From the NCBI GenBank assembly GCA_007125415.1, contig SLDH01000175.1:1-6734 (forward strand): DNA of 6,734 nt. The letters run 5' to 3'. Source of the stretch: Roseovarius sp. (lineage in GTDB: Bacteria > Pseudomonadota > Alphaproteobacteria > Rhodobacterales > Rhodobacteraceae). This document shows, piece after piece, positions 1 to 6,316 of the stretch. Position 1 is the first letter of the stretch. Each line of letters begins with the position of its first letter. A model generated the notes under the pieces. The model saw only the letters and a program-made list of their open reading frames with translations. It searched no databases and was not told the DNA's origin. A program made the translations under genes and the position numbers.

Positions 1-177
1 AAGCCCTCGTTTCATGGGAATTCTGCCGGCGGGGCCGGGCGCATCGCCATGTTGAGGTCGCGTCTTGTCTTCTCGGCAGCTGGCCCGGATGCAGCCCGCC
101 ATCTCACCTGCGATGGCGGTGGTGACCACCACCTTCACCTTTTCGGCCGCAACAAGATGGCGGCAGCGTTGGCACAT
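1..177 (-). pseudogene. Partial open frame at left edge, possibly a decayed IS110-type transposase C-terminus
   Basis: A minus-strand frame is open from a stop at 249-247 to the window edge. The first ATG is at 177 and a GTG lies two codons before it at 183. The readable part has Cys residues at 2, 5, 29 and 34 counted from the ATG, and a central stretch VVVTTAIAGEMAGCIRASC. That stretch resembles, from memory, the 'TAIAREMAGFIWAI' type ending of IS110/IS116-family transposases. The departures (R to G, F to C, W to R) would fit decay. About 70% of third positions are G or C, which is suggestive but not decisive. No good Shine-Dalgarno precedes either start. It lies about 80 bp downstream of the PdxA-like gene on the same strand. 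Alternatives are a small zinc-binding protein or a chance open frame. Confidence is low because the 3' end is outside the window. Confidence 0.25.
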
Positions 178-257
178 CCGCACCGGCCCATCCGGCGCAA
201 CCCCCGACTGCAGAATGCCGCGGGAGAGACCACCGAGCCAGTCAGTTCAGGGCGCAA

Positions 258-1292
<1,035 letters not shown>

Positions 1293-1330
1293 GGGTTCTC
1301 CCCTGATGAAACGCCGCGATACGCTTGTTC

Positions 1331-1363
1331 GCAAGGGTGTGACAACCCCCTTGCAGTGTCAAC
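1331..1363 (-). promoter_or_regulatory. Inverted repeat plus TTGACA hexamer in the kinase/pdxA gap
   Basis: The 111-bp gap between the kinase stop and the pdxA start holds a perfect 7-bp inverted repeat, GCAAGGG (1331-1337) and CCCTTGC (1348-1354), with a 10-nt loop. On the transcribed strand a consensus TTGACA lies at 1362-1357. GTTGACAC and GTTGTCAC also form a near-identical direct repeat with a 17-bp period (1363-1356 and 1346-1339). No good -10 element sits 16-18 bp after TTGACA. TTGTCA (1345-1340) followed after 18 bp by TATCGC is a weak alternative. No U tract follows, so it is not a standard terminator. It could be an operator with an internal promoter for pdxA, or an mRNA hairpin setting the kinase to pdxA ratio. 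Confidence 0.35.
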
Positions 1364-1403
1364 GTGTTCCGAGGGGTTCAGCGTGCTGGATAGGCTTGAT
1401 CAG

Positions 1404-2438
1404 TCAGGTGGTCGTGATCTGGAAAATCTCGGCCAGATCTTGCAATGTTTCCGGCCCGCCGAAGCCGCCGGATTTCGACACGAAGCGCAGGCCGGGCATG
1501 CCATCGAGCAGGCGGGAAACCGGCACGCCCGCCATGATCTCGGTTTCCAGATGCAAGACCTGCGCATCGAGCGCGCGAAGGATCGCGACGGCTGTCTCGC
1601 CGCCGCAGGCCATGAGTGTTTTCATCTGATGGCCGCGCAGGATGGTCGCGATTCCTTCCGCGAAGGCGGCCCCTGCATCTGCGGCGGTGACAGGTGGCTG
1701 GGCTTCGGTCATCTGAAGGACGGACAGGGCCGCGGGGGCGATTGGGGGGACGTGCCCATTCGGCGCGGAGATTGTGTCGAACCGGGCAAGTTGCGCCATA
1801 GTAACCGGATCGCGCGAGCCTATGGCGAAGATGGCGGGGCGTTTCATCACGGGCACCGGCACAGGGTTTGCGCGCGGGACGACCTTGCGCGCCAGAGCCG
1901 CCGCCAGCCCGGCAGCACCGACAAACAAGGTCTCGTTCGGGTTGATGGCCTCAACGGCCGCATCCAGATCCGCTTCGGTCTCGGCATCGATGCAGCACGC
2001 CTCCGGCTGCGTGATGGTCGGGGCGACAGGCAGCGGCCGGGCCACGCCTGCGCCTTGTAATGCGCCATCCCTCACCACACGGCCGAGGCGCGGGATCGCG
2101 GGGCAGATGAGCCGCTCTGACCTCAGCGGTGAAAGCAAGGCGAGGTCCGCCGCGATATGGCCTTTCAGACGACTGTCGATTTTCCTGAACAAGACGGCAT
2201 CGCGCCAAGCGGCCATGCCCTTCAAGGCCGTCAGCAGCCGGGCAAGCCTTGCTTGTGAAGCCGATTGCGACAACTCGCGTGTGTTGAGCGATATGGCGAG
2301 AACCTCGGGCTCGTGATCCGCAGCGGCCGTGAGCGCTTCTGCATCGACCGCGCAGACAGCCTTTCGGCCGCGCGCTGCAAAGACAGCGGCGCTGTCGAGC
2401 GCGCCTGTCAGGTCATCCGATATCAACAACAGCCGCAT
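1404..2438 (-). CDS. DUF1537 four-carbon acid sugar kinase (D-threonate/D-erythronate kinase type), compact form
   Basis: This is a 344-residue cytoplasmic kinase of the DUF1537 family (DtnK, DenK, OtnK, LtnK), which phosphorylates C4 sugar acids at O4 with ATP. The N-terminal substrate domain shows ISDDLTGALDSA (6-17), FRKIDSRLKGH (84-94) and CPAIPRLGR (112-120). A linker with DAETEADLDA leads to the nucleotide-binding domain, with IGSRDPVT (206-213), the CGGETA glycine motif (278-283) and SKSGGFG (321-327). Family members are usually about 400-430 residues; here the part after CPAIPRLGR is shortened. I chose the ATG at 2438 because the family begins just before the DDLTG motif; GGAG lies about 11 nt upstream. 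ATG at 2474 or 2507, or TTG at 2510, are open alternatives. It precedes the pdxA-like gene and is probably co-transcribed with it. Whether the substrate is D-threonate, D-erythronate or another C4 acid cannot be read from sequence. No transporter is in view. Confidence 0.9.
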   Translation of the reverse strand: MRLLLISDDLTGALDSAAVFAARGRKAVCAVDAEALTAAADHEPEVLAISLNTRELSQSASQARLARLLTALKGMAAWRDAVLFRKIDSRLKGHIAADLALLSPLRSERLICPAIPRLGRVVRDGALQGAGVARPLPVAPTITQPEACCIDAETEADLDAAVEAINPNETLFVGAAGLAAALARKVVPRANPVPVPVMKRPAIFAIGSRDPVTMAQLARFDTISAPNGHVPPIAPAALSVLQMTEAQPPVTAADAGAAFAEGIATILRGHQMKTLMACGGETAVAILRALDAQVLHLETEIMAGVPVSRLLDGMPGLRFVSKSGGFGGPETLQDLAEIFQITTT

Positions 2439-2728
2439 GGCACCCCGAACTCCGGAAATCCGCACACTGATCATTACGAAGGGATCGCTCAAGTGCAATG
2501 AAGCCATCAAAGCAGCAGCGCCGAGAGGCAGAGTAGCAGAGTTTGCAATAGGGCAAGACGCTCACGCCGGAGCAGCAGGCCGGCAGTCAAGCCGACTTCC
2601 GCATAACCCGGCTTGCCTGAGGGAATGAGGCCAGGCGTTCGACGCTCGTCCGAACCAGAGCAGAGGCTGGCATGCATTATTCCCGAACAGGTGGCATTTG
2701 ACCAAATGAACACGGATCAAAGCAACCG
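2439..2728. other. Gene-free interval between the kinase gene and the tRNA-Leu gene
   Basis: About 290 bp carry no convincing gene on either strand; the short open frames here have no family character. Three small symmetric elements are visible. One is a 7-bp inverted repeat, CAAGCCG and CGGCTTG, at 2588-2594 and 2609-2615 with a 14-nt loop. Another is CATTTG-AC-CAAATG at 2695-2708. The third is a bulged GTTCG...CGAAC hairpin near 2638-2656. The upstream control region of the kinase should be here, but I see no strong -35/-10 pair on the minus strand. TTGCAC near 2490 with AATGAT 17 bp later is the best and is weak. Confidence 0.5.
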
Positions 2729-2730
2729 TG
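2711..2730 (-). terminator. Weak terminator candidate after tRNA-Leu
   Basis: CACGG and CCGTG (2730-2726 and 2715-2711 on the minus strand) form a 5-bp stem with a 10-nt loop. A partly U-rich TTCATTT follows. The first two stem bases are the end of the encoded CCA, so the hairpin would compete with the mature tRNA end. The stem is short and the U tract interrupted, so this is only the best candidate for the end of the tRNA transcript. Confidence 0.25.
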
Positions 2731-2812
2731 GTACCCAAGGCCGGACTCGAACCGGCACACCCGAAGGCGGGGGATTTTGAATCCCCTGCGTCTACCATTC
2801 CGCCACTTGGGC
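2729..2812 (-). tRNA. tRNA-Leu (anticodon CAA)
   Basis: The 84-nt gene folds as a class II tRNA. The acceptor stem GCCCAAG (2812-2806) pairs with CTTGGGT, giving a G1-U72 wobble as the end pair, and an encoded ACCA follows. The D arm contains GGCGGAATGGTAGACGC. The anticodon stem GGGGA/TCCCC carries the loop TTCAAAA, so the anticodon is CAA, reading UUG. A long variable arm with a CTTCGG loop follows, then the T arm GCCGG-TTCGAGT-CCGGC. The sequence closely follows the E. coli tRNA-Leu(CAA) pattern as I recall it. It is a single gene, not part of a tRNA cluster. No second copy of its 3' end appears in the window, so there is no sign of an integrated element using it as an attachment site. Confidence 0.97.
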
Positions 2813-2821
2813 ACACCTACC

Positions 2822-2850
2822 GCTCTAGCGAAGCAAAACACGCGCGTCCA
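2822..2850 (-). promoter_or_regulatory. Possible promoter of tRNA-Leu
   Basis: On the minus strand TGGACG (2850-2845) is followed after 17 bp by TAGAGC (2827-2822). The second hexamer ends 9 bp before the tRNA 5' end, so transcription would start a few bases upstream of the mature end, as is common for bacterial tRNA genes. The matches to consensus are 4/6 and 3/6, so the call rests mostly on position. Confidence 0.25.
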
Positions 2851-2916
2851 GAGGCGCAAGGATATTTCTACAGCGCATCTCCCGTGTGATCGGGATCAAC
2901 GCTTTCCAACTACAAG

Positions 2917-2933
2917 GCATCCGCCCCGGACGC
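2917..2933 (-). terminator. Hairpin after the 2948-3721 gene
   Basis: GCGTCCG (2933-2927) and CGGATGC (2923-2917) form a 7-bp stem with one G-U pair and a 3-nt GGG loop, starting 14 bp after the stop codon of the upstream gene. The following bases, CTTGTAGTT, are only moderately U-rich. The position and compact stem suggest a transcript end before the tRNA gene, but the weak U tract keeps confidence low. Confidence 0.4.
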
Positions 2934-2947
2934 TCGCTTGCCGAATG

Positions 2948-3721
2948 CTATCCCCGCCCCTTCGGCGTGAGCAATCGCGCGGGCCGCATCTTCTCGGCCG
3001 CCTTGAACAAGCTGAAGGTCTGATTGACATAATTCGCCACGCCCGACAGTTTTTCGACATAGGCCTCAAGCTCGGGCGTATATGCGGCCTCGACCATCTG
3101 GATGGGGCGTTCGGGGCCTGAGCCCTCGAATTGACAGTAGAACAGGGGTTCGCCCCGGCGCAGCATCAGATCCTTCTCGGTGTCATGCCATTCGAAGGCC
3201 CACATGAGCGGCCGTGGCCAGATGTTGATGGGAAACCGCCCGCCGAAGATGGTGCCGGGCAAGGGGTCGGGCCGGTAATGGGCAAAGGTGCCAAGCTGCG
3301 TGAGATAGAGCGTCTCATCGGCAATGAAGCAATAGGGCAGCATCAACTGCACGGTGGGCCGGTCGGGATAGCGCCACTCCTCCTCATTGACCAGCGTGAT
3401 CACCGAACTGATCTTGTTGCGCCGCAAGGATGAAGACGGGCCCGCCCTGTTGATCAGCACCGCACGGCCCTCATTGTTGCGGCCAAAGCCGATATGCAGG
3501 TCATAGGGGCAATTGACCACGAAATACCGGCTTTCCATCTGGATCACCCCTGGGCAGCGCGATGCCGATTTGGCGTGGCCGGTGTTCGTTTGCCGTGATG
3601 TCAGCCGCTGCGGCGGATCGAAGATCACCGCTCCCTTGTCGGAGGTCAGAAACCAGCCCACCTGTATGGGGCCTGACTTGCGCTCATCCTCTGCGTGCTC
3701 CAGCGAAATATTGATCTGCAC
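2948..3721 (-). CDS. Conserved-looking protein of unknown function, GTG start
   Basis: I do not recognise the function. From the GTG at 3721 the product has 257 residues, is soluble and rich in aromatic residues and proline, and has no signal peptide or membrane segment. Distinct stretches are DERKSGPIQVGWF (12-24), RCPGVIQMESRYF (55-67), NCPYDLHIGFG (70-80), LPYCFIAD (128-135), PGTIFGGRFPINIWPRP (155-171), MWAFEWHD (173-180) and RRGEPLFYCQF (188-198). The C-terminal segment around YVNQTFSLFKAAEK (231-244) looks helical. The density of invariant-looking G, P and W residues argues for a real folded protein. I chose GTG because AGAGGG lies 7 nt upstream and this leaves a 121-bp gap to the divergent pyrF gene. 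An ATG at 3841 would overlap the pyrF start and add a Cys-rich, unconserved-looking leader. The TTG two codons upstream (3727) is too close to the Shine-Dalgarno. Confidence 0.8.
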   Translation of the reverse strand: MQINISLEHAEDERKSGPIQVGWFLTSDKGAVIFDPPQRLTSRQTNTGHAKSASRCPGVIQMESRYFVVNCPYDLHIGFGRNNEGRAVLINRAGPSSSLRRNKISSVITLVNEEEWRYPDRPTVQLMLPYCFIADETLYLTQLGTFAHYRPDPLPGTIFGGRFPINIWPRPLMWAFEWHDTEKDLMLRRGEPLFYCQFEGSGPERPIQMVEAAYTPELEAYVEKLSGVANYVNQTFSLFKAAEKMRPARLLTPKGRG

Positions 3722-3730
3722 ATCCAAACC

Positions 3731-3761
3731 CTCTTGAAATTCCTTGTAATGATTGCAAGAG
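3731..3761. promoter_or_regulatory. Inverted repeat in the divergent pyrF intergenic region
   Basis: CTCTTG (3731-3736) and CAAGAG (3756-3761) form a perfect 6-bp inverted repeat with a 19-nt spacer. It lies in the 121-bp gap between the two divergent starts. On the minus strand it covers the Shine-Dalgarno region of the unknown gene. It could be an operator or a leader hairpin; with 6 bp, chance is also possible. No convincing -35/-10 pair for pyrF was found in the gap. Confidence 0.2.
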
Positions 3762-3842
3762 CCATCGTCGCGGTCAACTGCACCCTTGCAGCATTTCGCA
3801 TGAAACTCCGACGGACCACAGCTTTGGCGAGGACACCCCATA

Positions 3843-4562
3843 ATGACCGAACCCGATGATCGCCTGATCGTGGCGCTTGATTTGCCCAATGCGCTCGAGG
3901 GGCTGGAACTGACACGGCAACTGGGCGACGCAGTCAGCTTCTACAAGATCGGGCTGGGCATGCTGACGGGCGGCGGACTGGCGCTCGCCAATGAGCTAAA
4001 GCAGGAAAACGGGAAACGCATTTTCCTCGACATGAAGCTTTTCGACATAGGTGCGACAGTGGAGGCGGCGGTGCGCGGTCTGGCGCAGTTCGATCTGGAC
4101 TTTCTGACCGTCCACGGCGATCCGCATGTGGTGCGCGCGGCGCGCGAAGGGGCCGCCGGACGCACGACCCGCATCCTCGCCGTCACCATCCTGACATCGC
4201 TTGACCGCGAGGATCTGGATGCCGGGCTGATACGGCCCGGCGATCTGCCTGATCTCGTCGTCGAGCGTGCCAGTCGCGCTTTCGAGGCCGGGGCTCATGG
4301 TGTGATCGCCTCGCCGCAGGAGGCGGCCCTCATCCGCGCCTTGCCCGAGGCGAGCGGCAAGATCATCGTCACCCCCGGCGTGCGCCCCTCAGGCGCGGCG
4401 AAGGGAGATCAGAAGCGGGTCAGCACGCCGGCGCAGGCCATTGCCGATGGGGCGGATCATATCGTGGTCGGCCGCCCGATCTGGGCAGCGGATGACCCGA
4501 AGGGTGCGGCTGAGGGGATTCTCGCGGAACTGGCGGGCGTTCAGGTGCGACCCGTCAGATAG
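3843..4562 (+). CDS. pyrF: Orotidine 5'-phosphate decarboxylase
   Basis: This cytoplasmic enzyme decarboxylates OMP to UMP, the last step of de novo pyrimidine synthesis. The 239-residue product is of normal length and is a complete TIM barrel of the bacterial type. Substrate-binding D13 is in ALDLP. The catalytic Lys-Asp-Lys-Asp set corresponds to K35 in FYKIGLG and D63, K65 and D68 in FLDMKLFDIGATV. TVHGDP (89-94) follows. VTPGVRP (176-182) and VVGRPIW (208-214) form the phosphate-gripping end of the barrel. The ATG at 3843 follows GAGG by about 10 nt, and the protein begins at the usual place relative to the first strand. It is divergent from the unknown gene at 2948-3721, and its last 22 bp overlap the 3' end of the convergent NUDIX gene. 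I see no leader peptide or attenuator in front of it. Confidence 0.98.
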   Translation: MTEPDDRLIVALDLPNALEGLELTRQLGDAVSFYKIGLGMLTGGGLALANELKQENGKRIFLDMKLFDIGATVEAAVRGLAQFDLDFLTVHGDPHVVRAAREGAAGRTTRILAVTILTSLDREDLDAGLIRPGDLPDLVVERASRAFEAGAHGVIASPQEAALIRALPEASGKIIVTPGVRPSGAAKGDQKRVSTPAQAIADGADHIVVGRPIWAADDPKGAAEGILAELAGVQVRPVR

Positions 4563-4990
4563 TCCTGCACCCGCAGGCGGAAATGCGGCACCGCTTCGTC
4601 ATGGGCCACAAAATCTTCCGGTGGCATGAGCGCCCAGCCCTGCCCCTCCGAGCCGAAGCGGATATCATCTTGTGCCGAGCCGGGCAGATGCGCCGCAAAA
4701 AACCAGGCCGGTGTCGGATCGTCAGGATAGTAGCGCCGCCAGATGAGTTGATCCGCAGCGAGCCGCAAGCCCACTTCTTCGTGGGTTTCGCGCAACACGC
4801 AGAGTTCGGGTGTCTCACCCGGTTCCTTGCCACCGCCCGGCAGATCCAGATAACCAGGCCAGGGCAGGCCGGGGCGATCATCCCGGCGGATCACCAGCAA
4901 CAGCCCATCGATGAAGAGCGCGAGCTTCGCACCTTCGAATTCCTTGTCACCCGACTGGCCCATCACGTATACTTTCTTCGCACTCAACAA
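4541..4990 (-). CDS. NUDIX hydrolase with a probable TTG start
   Basis: This is a 149-residue protein with one full NUDIX box: G53, five residues, E59, seven residues, then RETHEEVGL (67-75). This helix binds the divalent metal used to hydrolyse a nucleoside diphosphate linked to another group. Before it lie a beta-strand region (KLALFIDGLLLVIRR, 22-36) and PWPGYLDLPGGG (43-54), typical of the fold. The substrate cannot be read from sequence; an (oxidised) nucleotide or a small nucleotide conjugate is possible. I chose TTG at 4990 because AGGAGG lies exactly 6 nt upstream; the next codon, TTG at 4987, with 9 nt spacing is equally possible. The first in-frame ATG (4963) is too far from that Shine-Dalgarno, and longer starts (5017, 5041) would run into the dinB region. 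The 3' end overlaps convergent pyrF by 22 bp, and the 5' end diverges from dinB. Confidence 0.93.
   Translation of the reverse strand: MLSAKKVYVMGQSGDKEFEGAKLALFIDGLLLVIRRDDRPGLPWPGYLDLPGGGKEPGETPELCVLRETHEEVGLRLAADQLIWRRYYPDDPTPAWFFAAHLPGSAQDDIRFGSEGQGWALMPPEDFVAHDEAVPHFRLRVQDYLTGRT
4944..4973 (+). promoter_or_regulatory. Sigma70-like promoter candidate for dinB
   Basis: TTGTCA (4944-4949, 5/6 match to TTGACA) is followed after 18 bp by TATACT (4968-4973, 5/6 match to TATAAT). Transcription would start near 4980 and give a 5' leader of about 60 nt before the dinB ATG. The site lies inside the first codons of the divergent NUDIX gene. It is the best promoter match I found in the window. No GTTC-N7-GTTC LexA box of the alphaproteobacterial type is seen around it. 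Confidence 0.5.
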
Positions 4991-5039
4991 TGCTTTCCTC
5001 CTAACCCCAAATAACATAGGGGCTTTCTCGGAGAATGCC

Positions 5040-6296
5040 ATGTCCGCCTTCTGCCGTGATTGTCTGACCCGCTTCGAGGTGGTGCCGCGCTGCCCCGCCT
5101 GCGGCAGCCCGCGCATCGCCGCCCATCCCGAGCTTTTCGAACTTGCGATCGCGCATATGGATTGCGATGCCTTCTATGCCAGCGTGGAAAAGCGCGACAA
5201 TCCGGATCTGGCCGACAAGCCGGTGATCATTGGCGGCGGGCGGCGCGGTGTCGTCTCCACCGCCTGCTACATTGCGCGGATCAGGGGCGTGCGCTCGGCC
5301 ATGCCGATGTTTCAGGCGCTCAAGCTTTGCCCCGATGCGGTGATCGTGCGTCCGCGCATGGATGTCTATGTGGCGGTGTCGCGACAGATCAGGGCGATGA
5401 TGGAGGAACTTACACCCGCCATCGAGCCGCTTTCGCTGGATGAGGCGTTTCTCGACCTTGCAGGCACGGAACGGCTGCACGGTGCTCCGCCGGCCATCAT
5501 GCTGGCCCGGCTGACCAAACGGATGCGCGAAGAGCTTGGGGTGACTGGCTCGATCGGCCTGAGCCACAACAAGTTTCTGGCCAAGGTCGCCTCGGATCTG
5601 GAAAAGCCGCGCGGCTTTTCGGTGATCGGGCGGGCAGAGACAGCCGATTTTCTGCAGGGTCAGCCGGTCTCGCTGATCTGGGGTGTCGGACAGGCCACGC
5701 GCACGGCCCTGGAAAAGGCCGGTATCCGAACCTTTGCCGACCTGCTGCGCTGGGATCGCGCGGCGCTGCACGCAAGATTCGGCAGCATGGGTGAGCGGCT
5801 GTGGCATCTTGCGCGCGGGCAGGACCGGCGGCGCGTCTCGGCCCATGCCCCGGTCAAATCCATTTCCAATGAAACCACCTTCGGCGAGGATACCGGCAAT
5901 ATCGACCTGCTCGACGGCCATATCTGGCGCCTCTCGGAGAAGGTGTCAGACCGCTGCAAGGCGAAGCATCTCGCGGGCCGCGTCGTGACGCTCAAGCTCA
6001 AGCGCGCGGATCACTCGCAGATCACCCGGCGGCTTTCCCTGCGCGATCCCACACAACTTGCCGATACCATTTACCGCACCGCCCGCGGGCTGTTGGATCA
6101 GGTGACATGCGATTGCGCCTATCGCCTGATCGGCGTGGGCCTGTCGGACCTGCTGCCGGAGGCGGAAGCCGACCGCTCGGGCGATCTGCTCGATCCCGAC
6201 GCGGTGCGTCGGAGCAAGGCCGAACGCGCAACCGACCAGATCCGCCAGCGTTTCGGCCCGGAAGCGATCCGCAAGGGCCGCGCCCTGCGCCGCTGA
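5040..6296 (+). CDS. dinB: DNA polymerase IV (Y-family translesion polymerase) with N-terminal Cys4 extension
   Basis: This 418-residue polymerase copies damaged templates without proofreading. The palm holds the metal ligands D41 in HMDCDAFYASVE (39-50) and D134/E135 in SLDEAFLDL (132-140). Y46 sits where E. coli DinB has the steric gate F13. SIGLSHNKFLAKVASDLEKP (171-190) is the conserved thumb-side motif, and IWGVG (213-217) starts the helix-hairpin-helix. SISNETTF (274-281) opens the little finger. About 33 extra residues precede the catalytic core, with two CxxC pairs (C5/C8, C18/C21) that probably bind zinc. The C-terminus (KGRALRR) lacks an obvious clamp-binding QLxLF-like motif. The ATG at 5040 has GGAGA about 6 nt upstream; an open frame back to 4911 overlaps the NUDIX gene antisense and is unlikely. 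It converges on the next gene with a 20-bp gap. Confidence 0.96.
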   Translation: MSAFCRDCLTRFEVVPRCPACGSPRIAAHPELFELAIAHMDCDAFYASVEKRDNPDLADKPVIIGGGRRGVVSTACYIARIRGVRSAMPMFQALKLCPDAVIVRPRMDVYVAVSRQIRAMMEELTPAIEPLSLDEAFLDLAGTERLHGAPPAIMLARLTKRMREELGVTGSIGLSHNKFLAKVASDLEKPRGFSVIGRAETADFLQGQPVSLIWGVGQATRTALEKAGIRTFADLLRWDRAALHARFGSMGERLWHLARGQDRRRVSAHAPVKSISNETTFGEDTGNIDLLDGHIWRLSEKVSDRCKAKHLAGRVVTLKLKRADHSQITRRLSLRDPTQLADTIYRTARGLLDQVTCDCAYRLIGVGLSDLLPEAEADRSGDLLDPDAVRRSKAERATDQIRQRFGPEAIRKGRALRR

Positions 6297-6316
6297 TACG
6301 CTGCATCTCTTCGGGG

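Noticed and set aside
2729..2812. tRNA gene as attachment site of an integrated element
   Set aside because: No repeat of the tRNA 3' end and no integrase gene is seen in the window.
2562..2816. 84-codon minus frame beginning MCPSGGMVDAGDSKSPAFG
   Set aside because: This is the tRNA-Leu gene read as protein, a well-known spurious translation.
2881..2896. TCCCG-TGTGAT-CGGGA hairpin as a terminator
   Set aside because: A 5-bp stem without a U tract on either strand; the hairpin at 2917-2933 is better placed.
4807..4821. Palindrome CGGGTG-TCT-CACCCG
   Set aside because: It falls exactly in codons of the NUDIX box and is better explained by coding constraint. The GTTC copies flanking it are 14 bp apart, not the 7 needed for a LexA box.
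4911..5039. N-terminal extension of dinB back to an ATG at 4911
   Set aside because: It overlaps the NUDIX gene antisense, has no Shine-Dalgarno, and lies upstream of the promoter candidate; the ATG at 5040 has a good Shine-Dalgarno.
5001..5921. 306-codon minus-strand open frame antisense to dinB
   Set aside because: It is a by-product of GC-rich codon use in a clear polymerase gene, and its His/Arg-rich content has no protein character.
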